Origin: Microbacterium sp. zg-Y625
Lineage (GTDB): Bacteria > Actinomycetota > Actinomycetes > Actinomycetales > Microbacteriaceae
Assembly (NCBI RefSeq): GCF_030246925.1
Contig: NZ_CP126740.1
Span: 1,488,001 to 1,552,000, forward strand
Direction of reading: 5' to 3'
Length of the DNA stretch: 64,000 bases
Shown: piece after piece, positions 37,409 to 45,799 of the stretch
How the letters are laid out: the number at the start of each line of letters is the position of its first letter
Position numbering within the stretch: position 1 is the stretch's first letter
The notes under the pieces: model-generated
Seen by the model: the letters and a program-made list of their open reading frames with translations, nothing else
Databases searched by the model: none
Told to the model about the DNA's origin: nothing
Translations under genes and position numbers: made by a program

Positions 37409-37602
37409 GACATCAAGGTGCGCGGATCGCTCCCTCCGGGCTCTCTGCGGCTGCGTCGCCGGCACATGCTCGGTGCCGGGGAATCCGTCAACGCCGTCGC
37501 GGTCACGCCTCTTTCGCGAATGCCCGCTCCAGCAGCTCGGCCGTCACCGGCGTTGTCGTCGACGAACGTGCGCAGCAGCGGCTCGTAGTTGCTCACAATC
37601 AT
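37405..37602 (-). CDS. hypothetical 65-residue protein downstream of integrase
   Basis: A short frame starting ATG at 37602 with GAGGGAGAG about eleven bases upstream on the minus strand. It ends in an ATGA overlap with the 91-residue gene. The protein is hydrophilic and Arg/Pro-rich at its end. Coupling on one side and a ribosome site on the other are the only evidence that it is real. Confidence 0.4.
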   Translation of the reverse strand: MIVSNYEPLLRTFVDDNAGDGRAAGAGIRERGVTATALTDSPAPSMCRRRSRREPGGSDPRTLMS

Positions 37603-37632
37603 GCGTTGTCAGCTCTCCCTCTTCGCGGCCTT

Positions 37633-38955
37633 TCATGCGTCGATGCCCGCGAACACCTCGTCGAGCGCGTCGGCCGCGATTTCGACAATCAGGGCGGGGC
37701 GCTTCGCGTAGTGGCCTTCGGTGATCGCCGCGTCACTGTGCCCGAGCAGATCGCGTGCGACTTCGACGCCGGCCGTGTCCGATACCGCCGCGGCGACGGC
37801 CTTGCGGAGGCTGCGGAAGGTGAGGTGCTCGGCGTTGACCCCGATAGACAAGAGCTCCGGCTCGAACTCGCGGCGGAACATCCGTAGCAGCCCGCCGACT
37901 GCGCTGGGGTCGCGCGGACGGCCGCGCTCGGTGGTGAACAGCACGTCCTCGGGATTCCGTTCGGGATCGGGAACATGGCTGGCCACGAGTTCGCTCAGCA
38001 CCTTGGCGGCGAACTTCGGAACGCGAACCCAACGCTTCTGCCGCTCCGCCTTGGGCGAGTCCTGGCGGAACAGGCCGCGGGACTTCGTGCGAACCATCGT
38101 CCCCCCGACCCAGACGAGCGCCTCCATCGTGAGGCTTCCATCCGGCTGCTCCACCGCCTCGAACCGAACGTCCTGGAACCGGATCGCAATGGGCTCCGCG
38201 GTCCTCTCGGAGGTGCCGAGCGTGATCAGGATGTAGTCGGCGAGCAGCTTGTAGTTGGGCCGTCGGCCCACCGGATACCGCGCCCGGTGTCGCTCAGGCC
38301 ACTCGTCACGGATGAGGTGGAGGATGTACTTGACCTGTACCGCGTCGAGTTCGAAGTACACCGTGTCCGGCTCATCCGCTCGCCGGGTCGCGCGGATGGG
38401 GTTCGCCACGACGACCGCCCCATGCCGTGTCTGCTGGATCGACCCGGTAGTCGCGAAGTGTCCCTGCTGGATCGCCCAATCGAACATGAGCGACATCACG
38501 TTCCGAACCTTGTTTGCGGTCGTCACCGATTTCTCCCGTGCGATGTCCATGAGTAGTCCGTCGGCGCGATCGGCGGTGATGTCGGCGATAGGGATGGCTC
38601 CGGCGCGCGGGGTGACATGCGCTCGGACCACCGATGCGTAGCCATCGACGGTCTGCTCGCGGCGTTGGCGCAACACTCGGGGGTCGTCGTCGTGATACGC
38701 CGTCTTGAGCCACGCCGTCGCCAACTCCGCTACGGTCATGACCTGCGTGCGTGGTGCCAGGACTCGACCGACGGCAACATCGGCCGCTTCCTGCAATGCG
38801 GCCAGCGCCTCGGGTTCGGTCGCTCCGCTGCCGCTCGGACGACGCTCGCGCCCGTTACCGTCGTAGACGCGTCCTCGCGCGATGACGAGACCGCTCGGCT
38901 CAACGGTGTAGGTCACCTTGCCGAGTTCGCCAAGCGCGCGTTTCGGCCGCGCCAT
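37633..38955 (-). CDS. tyrosine recombinase (element integrase)
   Basis: A 440-residue phage-type integrase. An N-terminal arm-binding-like region (KRALGELGKVTYTVEPSGL) and SAM-like core-binding domain (TVAELATAWLKTAYHD, VVRAHVTPRAG) precede the catalytic domain: first Arg in GTSERTAEPIAIRFQDV, box II as FRSLRKAVA where the usual His of HxLR is Arg, then DLLGHSDAAITEGHYAKRP with the box His and the nucleophile Tyr. It integrates and excises the element by site-specific recombination. The start overlaps the excisionase stop (TGATG). Confidence 0.9.
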   Translation of the reverse strand: MARPKRALGELGKVTYTVEPSGLVIARGRVYDGNGRERRPSGSGATEPEALAALQEAADVAVGRVLAPRTQVMTVAELATAWLKTAYHDDDPRVLRQRREQTVDGYASVVRAHVTPRAGAIPIADITADRADGLLMDIAREKSVTTANKVRNVMSLMFDWAIQQGHFATTGSIQQTRHGAVVVANPIRATRRADEPDTVYFELDAVQVKYILHLIRDEWPERHRARYPVGRRPNYKLLADYILITLGTSERTAEPIAIRFQDVRFEAVEQPDGSLTMEALVWVGGTMVRTKSRGLFRQDSPKAERQKRWVRVPKFAAKVLSELVASHVPDPERNPEDVLFTTERGRPRDPSAVGGLLRMFRREFEPELLSIGVNAEHLTFRSLRKAVAAAVSDTAGVEVARDLLGHSDAAITEGHYAKRPALIVEIAADALDEVFAGIDA

Positions 38956-39179
38956 CAGTCGGCCGCCCTGTCCATGGGAGCCACGATCCGCACTGCGATG
39001 AACGCCTCGATATCCTCATCGCGGTAGCGGACGTTGTGCGCCGAGAGTGCGACGAACGGCAATCCGAGACCTCGGCTGCGCGCGCGCTCCGTCCGCCAGT
39101 CAGCGAGCGTCCTGATGGGGATGCCCGTATAGTCGGCAAGCTCCTGCGGAGTCCAGAGGCGAGGGCGGTCGGCGCTCAT
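38955..39179 (-). CDS. excisionase-type HTH protein
   Basis: A 74-residue protein with a MerR/excisionase-like winged HTH: RLWTPQELADYTGIPIRTLA, and a C-terminal strand with VRYRDEDIEAFI. It is translationally coupled to the integrase gene, the usual arrangement of element excisionases, and probably decides the direction of recombination. The frame is open to 39299; ATG at 39179 gives the compact family length. Confidence 0.8.
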   Translation of the reverse strand: MSADRPRLWTPQELADYTGIPIRTLADWRTERARSRGLGLPFVALSAHNVRYRDEDIEAFIAVRIVAPMDRAAD

Positions 39180-39201
39180 ATCAAACAGGTAGGCGGCACC
39201 T

Positions 39202-39228
39202 CCCGTAGACCCCCAGGAAGACCCGTAG
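39202..39228. repeat. paired CCCGTAG repeats upstream of excisionase gene (candidate Int/Xis sites)
   Basis: CCCGTAG occurs at 39202–39208 and again at 39222–39228, a spacing of 20 bases or about two helical turns on the same face. The place, between excisionase start and element end, is where arm-type integrase or excisionase sites are expected. Confidence 0.4.
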
Positions 39229-39288
39229 GGCGGCCAAGAATCGGCAAAACGGACAGGTTCTCGGACAGCCGCAGCAGCGACCCACCCC

Positions 39289-39387
39289 ATGCTCAGCATC
39301 GCACTTCCCTTAGTTCGCAGGGAGTACGATCCTGTGGAACACCCTCCGATCTCAGATCCTGAAGCCGAGCTGTACTTCGGGGTCTGA
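39289..39387 (+). other. short frame that may be the 3' end of an interrupted target gene
   Basis: A 32-codon frame ending in protein-like ISDPEAELYFGV and TGA, followed 13 bases later by a strong terminator hairpin. There is no upstream coding sequence of the same frame, as expected if an element inserted near the 3' end of a gene now cut off from its 5' part, or if the attachment site lies in it. No gene family was recognised for this end. Confidence 0.35.
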
Positions 39388-39400
39388 CGCTCCGGCGCAG

Positions 39401-39438
39401 GCAGAAGCCCCTCGGGTCACCACCCGGGGGGCTTCTGC
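39401..39438. terminator. strong hairpin terminator at element–chromosome junction
   Basis: GCAGAAGCCCC (39401–39411) pairs perfectly with GGGGCTTCTGC (39428–39438), and an inner CGGGT/ACCCG stem extends it. It can stop transcription in either direction and separates the element from the chromosomal glnE region. Confidence 0.75.
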
Positions 39439-39492
39439 CGTGCCGGACGGGGCCATGTGAGCGCCCCGTGGGCCGGGTGCTCGACCGTCGCT

Positions 39493-39577
39493 GTGCACAA
39501 CGTCGGCAATCCGCGCCCGGTTGGGCCTACGGGCCTGGTTCCGGCCGGCCGCCGGCCCGATTGGCGACGTTGTGCAC
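39493..39577. repeat. large inverted repeat between element and acetyltransferase gene
   Basis: GTGCACAACGTCGGCAAT (39493–39510) is matched on the other strand by 39560–39577 with one mismatch. The 49 bases between are themselves G+C-rich and rich in further short palindromes. No coding sense was found here. It may be a chromosomal repeat family, a transcription signal or a leftover of element integration. Confidence 0.6.
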
Positions 39578-39661
39578 GTCGGACGGTGTCGACCCGAGCG
39601 CGGACGCGCCTGCGCGTGCCTGCGCGAGCTGCGGGGTCTCGACCGACACCGCCGCCGGGAC

Positions 39662-40183
39662 TCAGCGGATGCCGTTGCGGGCGCTGCGCCGCTCGATGAG
39701 CACGGTGTCGCGCCAGGTGCCCGCGTGCGGTCCGGCGGCCGAGCGCGCGATGCGCTCACGGCGACCCACGATGCGGAACCCGGCCGCTTCGTGCAGGCGC
39801 AGGCTGGCGGCGTTCTCGGGGAACACACTGGCCTGGATCGTCCAGACGCCCGCTGCCTCGGCAGCGTCGACGAACGCGCTGAGCAGCAAGCGGCCGACGC
39901 CGCGCCCGCGGGCGGCGCGCAGGACGTAGACGGAGTGCTCCACGACGCCGCGGTAGGCCTCCCGCGCCGACACCGGCGCCGCTGCGGCCCACCCGAGCAC
40001 CCGTCCGCCATCGTCAACCGCGACCACGCGGGGGTCGGACAGTCGCGCGGCGTCGAAGTCCTGCCACGACGGCACGCGCGTCTCGAACGTCGCCTCGCCG
40101 TCCTCGATGCCCTGGCGGTAGATCTCCGCCACTTCAGGCCAGTCCGCGGGCGTCATCGCCCGGATCCTGCCGGCTTCCGCCAT
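39662..40183 (-). CDS. GNAT acetyltransferase, phosphinothricin acetyltransferase-like
   Basis: A 173-residue protein with the pattern of the Pat/Bar subfamily: IRAMTPADWPEVAEIYRQGI, EATFETRVPSW, VLRAARGRGVGRLLLSAFVD (acetyl-CoA loop) and NAASLRLHEAAGFRIVGRRE. Members acetylate phosphinothricin, methionine sulfoximine or related amino acids. Near glutamine synthetase genes, an enzyme that inactivates glutamine-synthetase inhibitors is a fitting neighbour, though this may be coincidence. AAGGGGAG lies four bases before the ATG. It is 17 bases downstream of glnE on the same strand. Confidence 0.85.
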   Translation of the reverse strand: MAEAGRIRAMTPADWPEVAEIYRQGIEDGEATFETRVPSWQDFDAARLSDPRVVAVDDGGRVLGWAAAAPVSAREAYRGVVEHSVYVLRAARGRGVGRLLLSAFVDAAEAAGVWTIQASVFPENAASLRLHEAAGFRIVGRRERIARSAAGPHAGTWRDTVLIERRSARNGIR

Positions 40184-40200
40184 CGCGCTCCCCTTCTCGC

Positions 40201-43200
40201 TCAGCCGTAGAAGAGTGTCTCGAACACGCGCCGGGCCCGGCGGGCGGCGCCGACGTAGTCCTCCTCGACCTGCGTGGCCGAGCGGGGCGGGTATTCCAGC
40301 AGGCGGCCGATGCCGTCCAGCTTTCGGCGGTCGGTGGGAAGGATGTCGCTCGTCTGACCCGATAGCAGGGTGTTGGCCGACCGCAGCCGGCTGGCCAATC
40401 GCCACGCATGCGCGAGACGCTCGGCCGCGGCCTGCGGCACGAGGTCGGCCCGCACGGCCGCGTTCAGCGCCGTCATCGTCGAGGTGGTGCGAAGCCCCGC
40501 GACCTCGTGCCCGTGCTCCAGCTGCAGCAGCTGCACCAGCCACTCCACGTCGCTGAGTGACCCCGGGCCGAGCTTGAGGTGCCGGGAGCGGTCGGCGCCC
40601 TGCGGCAGGCGCTCGTTCTCGACGCGGGCCTTGATGCGCTTGATCTCCCGAACCGCCTGCGGATCGACGGATGCCGGATAGCGCACCGCGTCGGCCATCT
40701 CGGTGAAGGCGGCGATGAGCTTGACGCTCCCCGCGACGCCACGCGCCCGCAGCAGCGCCTGCGCCTCCCACGACACCGACCAGCGGCGGTAGTACTCCTC
40801 ATACGCCTCGAGCGAGCGCACGAGGGGGCCGTTGCGGCCCTCCGGGCGAAGGTCGGCGTCGAGGTCCAGCGGCACGCGGTTGTCCTCGGAGTGGGTGCGC
40901 AGCCCCGCCACCAGCTTCAGCGCCAGCTCGTGCGCCCGCTGCGGGTCGACGCCGTTCGCCCGATAGACGTAGAGCACGTCGGCATCGGACCCGAAGCCCA
41001 GTTCCGCGCCGCCGAATCTGCCCATCGCGATGACCGAGAAGTCGAGGTCGTCGGCATCCGGCGGCACGACCTCGCGCCGCACCGCTCGCAGCGTCGCCTG
41101 GATCGTGACCTCGGTGACGGTCGTGAGCGCATGGGCGATCTGCTCGATGGTCAGGTCCTCGAGCATGGATGCCATCGCCAGGCGCAGCAGCTCCCGGCGG
41201 CGGAGCGCCCGCACGGCGCGCATGGCGTCGTCGATGGTGCGGTGCCGAGCCTGTATGGCCCGCGCCTCTTCTTCGAGCACGACGCCCGCGCGCGGGCGCA
41301 GCTGCTCCCCCGAATCGAGCCAGGCCACCGACTCCGGGATCCACTCCATCAGCTCGCCGACGTAGCGGGAGCCCGACAGCACATGGGTGAGGCGTTCGGC
41401 CGCACCCGACGAGTCGCGCAGCATGCGCAGGAACCACGGGGTGTCCCCCAGCCGCTCGCTGATGCGACGGAAGGCGAGGAGGCCGTAGTCGGGATCGACG
41501 CCGTCGGCGAACCAGCGCAGCATGATGGGCATGAGGTGCCGCTGGATGGCGGCTTTGCGGCTGATGCCGCTGGTGAGAGCCGCGATGTGACGGAGCGCTC
41601 CCGCCGGGTCGCGGAATCCGATCGCCGCGAGACGGTCGTGCGCCTGTGCCGGCGAGAGCCTCTGCTCTTCGGCGGGGAGGGCGGCCACGGCCGACAGCAG
41701 CGGCTTGTAGAACAGCCGCACATGGATCTCGCGCACCTCGCGCTTGACCGACTCCCAGAGGGTCCACACCGCGTCGCCGGTGTCGGCCAGGCGCGAGGAG
41801 CGGGCGAGCTCGCGCAGGCCCTCCGGCGTGCGCGGCATGAGATGGGTTCGACTGAGCCCCCGCAGCTGGAGCCGGTGCTCCAGCACCCGCAGGATGCGGT
41901 AGTCGCGGCCGAACACGCCGGCGTCGGTGCGGCCGATGTACCCCTCGGATACGAGGGCGTCGAGGGCGTCGAGGGTACCCCGCTGCCGAACCGCCTCGTC
42001 GGCGAGTCCGTGAACCAGCTGCAGCAGCTGCACGGTGAACTCGATGTCTCGGATGCCGCCAGGGCCCAGCTTCAGCTGGTACGGGACGTCGTCGGACGGA
42101 ATGTGCTCGGTCACCCGTTCCCGCATGCGCTGCACGCTGTCGACGAAGTTCTCGCGCGCGGCGCTCGTCCAGATCTTCGGCTGCACTGCGGCGACGTAGC
42201 GTTCGCCGAGGTCGGCGTCGCCGGCGAGCGGCCGCGCCTTGAGCAGCGCCTGGAACTCCCAGCTCTTCGCCCACCGGTCGTAGTACGCCAGGTGCGAGTC
42301 GAGGGTGCGCACGAGCGCGCCCTGCGTGCCCTCGGGGCGCAGGTTCGCGTCCACCTCCCACAGCGGCGGTTCCGTTTCGACGCTGGAGACGCCGCGCATC
42401 GTCAGCACCGCCAGCCGTGTGGCGATGTCGATCACCCGGCTCTCGCCGAGCTCCGAGACGACGGCGTCATCGGCACCTCCCACGAAGATCACGTCGACGT
42501 CGCTGACGTAGTTGAGCTCGCGGGCACCGGCCTTGCCCATCCCGATGATCGCCAGCTGCGTGCCCGCCACGTGCTCACGCGAGAACAGTCCGGGCCCTGT
42601 CGGCCCCGTCACCCGCGTCCGCGCGACGCACAGCGATGCCTCCAGCGCCGCACCCGCGGCATCCGCCAGCGCAGCGGCGACCGGGGCGAGCACCTCTTCG
42701 GGCGCGGGGCTGCACAGGTCGTGCACCGCGATGCGCGCGAGCATGCGTCGGTAACGCACCCGAAGGGCGACCCAGGCGGCATCGTCGCCCGACGCGGCGA
42801 AGCCGTCGACGGCATCCACCGACTGCAGCAGGCTCTGTCGCAGCTCGGCCGCGGTGGGAAGCGGCTCGGGGGCCACCGGCAGGTGCGCGAGTTCGCCGGG
42901 ATGCCGCAGGTAGAACTGGCCGAAACCTATCGAGGCTCCCAGCAGCGTCCATGCGGAGCGCGCGGCACCGCGCGGGGCGAACAACGCGCGCACGGGCTCG
43001 GGGTCACGTCGGGCGATGCGGGCCAGGGCCTCGAGGGCGCCGTTCGGATCCGCGGCGATGTCTGCGTCCGCCCCGATCAGCGCCCGGCTCAGCCCGAGGC
43101 TCTCCTCCAGCTCACCGAAGAGCTGATCCGCTTCGGCGAGACGGGTGAACCCCTGTCGCGCCAGAGCGGTGAGAGCCGAGGACCGTTCGCTCGTGGACAT
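40201..43200 (-). CDS. glnE: bifunctional glutamine synthetase adenylyltransferase/deadenylase
   Basis: A 999-residue protein with two nucleotidyltransferase domains, each followed by a helical domain. The N-terminal deadenylase half has ELNYVSDVDVIFVGGADD, and the C-terminal adenylyltransferase half has GAELGFGSDADVLYVYRANG, the GSDxD metal motifs of GlnE. It adds or removes AMP on the regulated glutamine synthetase in response to nitrogen status. The ATG at 43200 follows the glnA stop by eleven bases; the open frame continues upstream into glnA but that part is antisense-like composition, not GlnE. Operon with glnA upstream and the acetyltransferase downstream. Confidence 0.95.
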   Translation of the reverse strand: MSTSERSSALTALARQGFTRLAEADQLFGELEESLGLSRALIGADADIAADPNGALEALARIARRDPEPVRALFAPRGAARSAWTLLGASIGFGQFYLRHPGELAHLPVAPEPLPTAAELRQSLLQSVDAVDGFAASGDDAAWVALRVRYRRMLARIAVHDLCSPAPEEVLAPVAAALADAAGAALEASLCVARTRVTGPTGPGLFSREHVAGTQLAIIGMGKAGARELNYVSDVDVIFVGGADDAVVSELGESRVIDIATRLAVLTMRGVSSVETEPPLWEVDANLRPEGTQGALVRTLDSHLAYYDRWAKSWEFQALLKARPLAGDADLGERYVAAVQPKIWTSAARENFVDSVQRMRERVTEHIPSDDVPYQLKLGPGGIRDIEFTVQLLQLVHGLADEAVRQRGTLDALDALVSEGYIGRTDAGVFGRDYRILRVLEHRLQLRGLSRTHLMPRTPEGLRELARSSRLADTGDAVWTLWESVKREVREIHVRLFYKPLLSAVAALPAEEQRLSPAQAHDRLAAIGFRDPAGALRHIAALTSGISRKAAIQRHLMPIMLRWFADGVDPDYGLLAFRRISERLGDTPWFLRMLRDSSGAAERLTHVLSGSRYVGELMEWIPESVAWLDSGEQLRPRAGVVLEEEARAIQARHRTIDDAMRAVRALRRRELLRLAMASMLEDLTIEQIAHALTTVTEVTIQATLRAVRREVVPPDADDLDFSVIAMGRFGGAELGFGSDADVLYVYRANGVDPQRAHELALKLVAGLRTHSEDNRVPLDLDADLRPEGRNGPLVRSLEAYEEYYRRWSVSWEAQALLRARGVAGSVKLIAAFTEMADAVRYPASVDPQAVREIKRIKARVENERLPQGADRSRHLKLGPGSLSDVEWLVQLLQLEHGHEVAGLRTTSTMTALNAAVRADLVPQAAAERLAHAWRLASRLRSANTLLSGQTSDILPTDRRKLDGIGRLLEYPPRSATQVEEDYVGAARRARRVFETLFYG

Positions 43201-43211
43201 GCGCGGGGGTT

Positions 43212-44549
43212 TTAGAGCATCTCCAGGTTGCTCTTCAGCTCGAACGGCGTGACCTGGGAGCGGTACTCCTGCCATTCGCGGCGCTTGTTGAGCAGCACGT
43301 AGTTGAAGACCGTCTCGCCCAGCGTCTCGGCGACCAGCTCGGAATCCTCCATGCGCTCGAGCGCCCGGTCGAGGCTGGCCGGCAGCGGCGGGTAGCCGAG
43401 CGCGCGGCGCTCCGCGTCGCTCAGCGACCAGACGTTGTCTTCTGCCTCGGGGGGAAGCTCGTAACCTTCCTCGATGCCCTTGAGGCCCGCCGCGAGCAGC
43501 AGCGCGTAGGCGAGGTAGGGGTTGGCGGCAGAGTCGATGCCGCGGTACTCCACGCGCGAAGACTGGCCCTTGTTGGGCTTGTACATCGGAACGCGCACGA
43601 GCGCGGAGCGGTTGTTGTGACCCCAGCAGATGAAGCTGGGCGCCTCGTCGCCGCCCCACAGGCGCTTGTACGAGTTGACGAACTGGTTGGTCACCGCCGC
43701 GATCTCGGGCGCGTGGTGCAGGAGCCCGGCGATGAAATGGCGGCCGGTCTTGGACAACTGGTACTGGGCGCCGGCTTCGTAGAACGCGTTCGTGTCGCCT
43801 TCGAAGAGCGACATGTGCGTGTGCATGCCGCTGCCCGGCTTGCCGCTGAGCGGCTTGGGCATGAACGTCGCGTAGACGCCCTGCTCGATCGCGACCTCTT
43901 TGATCACGGTGCGGAACGTCATGATGTTGTCCGCCGTGGCGAGTGCGTCGGCGTAGCGCAGATCGATCTCGTTCTGGCCGGGGCCGCCCTCGTGGTGGCT
44001 GTACTCGACCGAGATGCCGAGGTCTTCGAGCATGCGCACCGAGCGCCGGCGGAAGTCGTGCGCGGTGCCGCCGGGGACGTTGTCGAAGTAGCCCGCCGAG
44101 TCGACCGGCTCGGGGCCCTCCGCGCCGTACGACGACGACTTCAGCAGGTAGAACTCGATCTCGGGGTGCGTGTAAAACGTGAACCCGGCGTCGGCGGCCT
44201 TCGCGAGCGCGCGCTTGAGCACGTTGCGCGGGTCGGCGACAGCGGGCTGGCCATCGGGCGTCGTGATGTCGCAGAACATGCGCGCGGTCGGGTCGATCTC
44301 GCCCCGCCACGGCAGGATCTGGAAGGTCGACGGGTCCGGGTGCGCGAGCAGGTCGGACTCGTAGGAGCGGGTGAGGCCTTCGATCGCCGAGCCGTCGAAC
44401 CCGAGCCCCTCGGCGAACGCGCCCTCGACCTCGGCGGGGGCGATCGCGACCGACTTCAGGGTTCCGATGACATCGGTGAACCACAGGCGGACGAACTTGA
44501 CGCCGCGCTCCTCGATCGTGCGCAGTACGAAGTCACGCTGCTTGTCCAT
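43212..44549 (-). CDS. glnA: glutamine synthetase, GSI-alpha (GlnA2-type)
   Basis: A 445-residue type I glutamine synthetase making glutamine from glutamate, ammonia and ATP. Signatures seen: KFVRLWFTDVIGTLKSV, GFDGSAIEG, HPEIEFYLL, SGMHTHMSL and NNRSALVRVP. The length and absence of the NLYDLPP-type loop place it in the GSI-alpha group, which lacks the Tyr that GlnE adenylylates; at the matching place it reads EDNVWSLSDAE. The location beside glnE matches glnA2 of mycobacteria. Thus the GlnE substrate is probably another glutamine synthetase outside the window. Confidence 0.95.
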   Translation of the reverse strand: MDKQRDFVLRTIEERGVKFVRLWFTDVIGTLKSVAIAPAEVEGAFAEGLGFDGSAIEGLTRSYESDLLAHPDPSTFQILPWRGEIDPTARMFCDITTPDGQPAVADPRNVLKRALAKAADAGFTFYTHPEIEFYLLKSSSYGAEGPEPVDSAGYFDNVPGGTAHDFRRRSVRMLEDLGISVEYSHHEGGPGQNEIDLRYADALATADNIMTFRTVIKEVAIEQGVYATFMPKPLSGKPGSGMHTHMSLFEGDTNAFYEAGAQYQLSKTGRHFIAGLLHHAPEIAAVTNQFVNSYKRLWGGDEAPSFICWGHNNRSALVRVPMYKPNKGQSSRVEYRGIDSAANPYLAYALLLAAGLKGIEEGYELPPEAEDNVWSLSDAERRALGYPPLPASLDRALERMEDSELVAETLGETVFNYVLLNKRREWQEYRSQVTPFELKSNLEML

Positions 44550-44583
44550 CGCTTCCCCTCCGGCGGGTGTCGCCCCGGCCAGC

Positions 44584-44814
44584 CTACTGGTCGTCGGAGC
44601 CCGCGCCGCCCCGCGCCGAGCCTGACCCCCACGAGTCCTCGCGGGCCTCCTCTTCGGCCCACGCCCGTGACCGGTCGGCGAGCAGCTTCGGGGCGCGCGC
44701 AGCCTCTTCTTCGGTGTCGAAGGGGCCTGCGCGATCGACGGCCGGGGACTCGTATCCCCGCTCGACCTTGCCGGTGGTCAGGTTGTACCAGTACTTCTCG
44801 GCGCCGCTGGTCAT
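44584..44814 (-). CDS. small SPOR-like actinobacterial protein
   Basis: A 76-residue protein: EKYWYNLTTGKVERGYES, then GPFDTEEEAARAPKLLADRS, the strand–helix pattern of a SPOR-type fold, and an acidic, Gly-rich tail. Small proteins of this kind are widely found next to glnA in actinobacteria (recalled). GAAGGGGCGG lies upstream of the ATG. It lies 34 bases before glnA on the same strand. Function unknown. Confidence 0.7.
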   Translation of the reverse strand: MTSGAEKYWYNLTTGKVERGYESPAVDRAGPFDTEEEAARAPKLLADRSRAWAEEEAREDSWGSGSARGGAGSDDQ

Positions 44815-44884
44815 GATCCGCCCCTTCGTCGGTGTGCAGCCCGATCTTACCGAGGGCCTCCGACGGCCTGGATAGGCTGGAGTC

Positions 44885-45703
44885 ATGAGCAATGCGATCA
44901 CGGCAGTCGGGGTGGACATCGGCGGCACCGGCATCAAGGGCGCCCTGGTCGACCTGAAGACCGGAGTCCTTCTGAGCGACCGCGTCAAGGTGCGCACCCC
45001 TGCCGGTGCCGAGCCGGATGACGTGCTGGCCGCGGTGCGCCAGGTGCTGGACACCCTGGGCGTCAGCGACGCGGAGGTGCCGCTGGGCGTCGCGTTCCCG
45101 GCCATCGTGAAGCACGGCCGCACGCTGTCCGCGGCGAACGTCGCCGACACGTGGATCGGCTTCGAAGCGGAGAAGTTCTTCGAGGATGGCCTCGGCCGTG
45201 AGATCCATTTCGCCAACGACGCCGATGTGGCCGGCGTCGCGGAGCTGCGCTTCGGCGCGGCGCGTGATGCGGCCGGGCTCACGATCCTCACGACCCTCGG
45301 CACCGGCATCGGGTCGGCGATGATCCACGACGGCGTGCTGATCCCGAACTCCGAACTCGGCCACCTGCAGCGGGCCGGGGAGACCACGGACGCGGAGGCC
45401 TACGCCGCGTACTCGGCGATGGAGCGCGAGAACCTCGACTGGCCGCAGTGGGCCGCGCGGCTGCAGTGGTACTACAGCCACGTCGAGTTCCTCTTCAGCC
45501 CCGACCTCTTCATCGTCGGCGGCGGCGTCTCGAAGCACGCCGACCAGTTCCTGCCGCTCCTGGACCTCAAGACCCCGATCGTTCCGGCTGTGCACCGCAA
45601 CAACGCCGGCATCATCGGCGCCGCGGCGCTCGCGCTGGCGACGGCCGGGACGGATGCCGTCGGTGGCGCCGCCGATTCCCTCGCGGAGGCCACGACCGGC
45701 TGA
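44885..45703 (+). CDS. ppgK: polyphosphate glucokinase
   Basis: A 272-residue ROK-type kinase. AVGVDIGGTGIKGALVDL is the phosphate-1 loop, FANDADVAGVAE carries the catalytic Asp, TTLGTGIGSAMI is the phosphate-2 loop and PDLFIVGGGVSKH the adenosine loop. The sequence is of the actinobacterial PpgK type, which phosphorylates glucose with polyphosphate or ATP. Divergent from the SPOR-like gene. Confidence 0.93.
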   Translation: MSNAITAVGVDIGGTGIKGALVDLKTGVLLSDRVKVRTPAGAEPDDVLAAVRQVLDTLGVSDAEVPLGVAFPAIVKHGRTLSAANVADTWIGFEAEKFFEDGLGREIHFANDADVAGVAELRFGAARDAAGLTILTTLGTGIGSAMIHDGVLIPNSELGHLQRAGETTDAEAYAAYSAMERENLDWPQWAARLQWYYSHVEFLFSPDLFIVGGGVSKHADQFLPLLDLKTPIVPAVHRNNAGIIGAAALALATAGTDAVGGAADSLAEATTG

Positions 45704-45744
45704 ACCGAGGCGAATGGCCGGCCCCGCCCCGCTATCCTCGAGCC

Positions 45745-45762
45745 ATGAGCTGCCAACGCTAG
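45745..45762 (+). CDS. five-residue leader frame MSCQR, probably leaderless
   Basis: ATG AGC TGC CAA CGC TAG. TATCCT at 45733–45738 could be a -10 box placing the transcript start at or next to the ATG, and a short CCCCG/CGGGG hairpin follows. Tiny Cys-containing leader frames upstream of genes are known in actinobacteria as attenuation leaders; that this is one is inference. Confidence 0.3.
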   Translation: MSCQR

Positions 45763-45799
45763 CCCCGTCCGGGGGCGGCGACCGACGAGGGGAACCTCT

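Larger units (their letters stand above)
6942..39400. mobile_element. integrative, probably conjugative element (T4SS type), left limit uncertain
   Basis: The right end is set by a minus-strand excisionase–integrase pair (38955–39179 and 37633–38955) next to a strong terminator at 39401 and chromosomal genes. Inside are genes for replication or maintenance (primase-polymerase, ParB-like, SSB), DNA transfer (VirB4-, VirD4-, VirB6-like, SCO6880-like, cell-wall hydrolase), antirestriction (ArdC-like) and cargo (STAND NTPase, HEPN candidate). No relaxase was recognised. No direct repeat matching the right end was found near 6.9 kb, so the left limit given is only the end of the last element-type gene; the sugar cluster 1–6830 may be cargo of the same element. 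Confidence 0.7.

Noticed and set aside
40579-43215. 878-codon plus-strand open frame opposite glnE
   Set aside because: GlnE motifs are continuous on the minus strand; the plus frame is low-complexity in Arg, His and Gly and has no domain.
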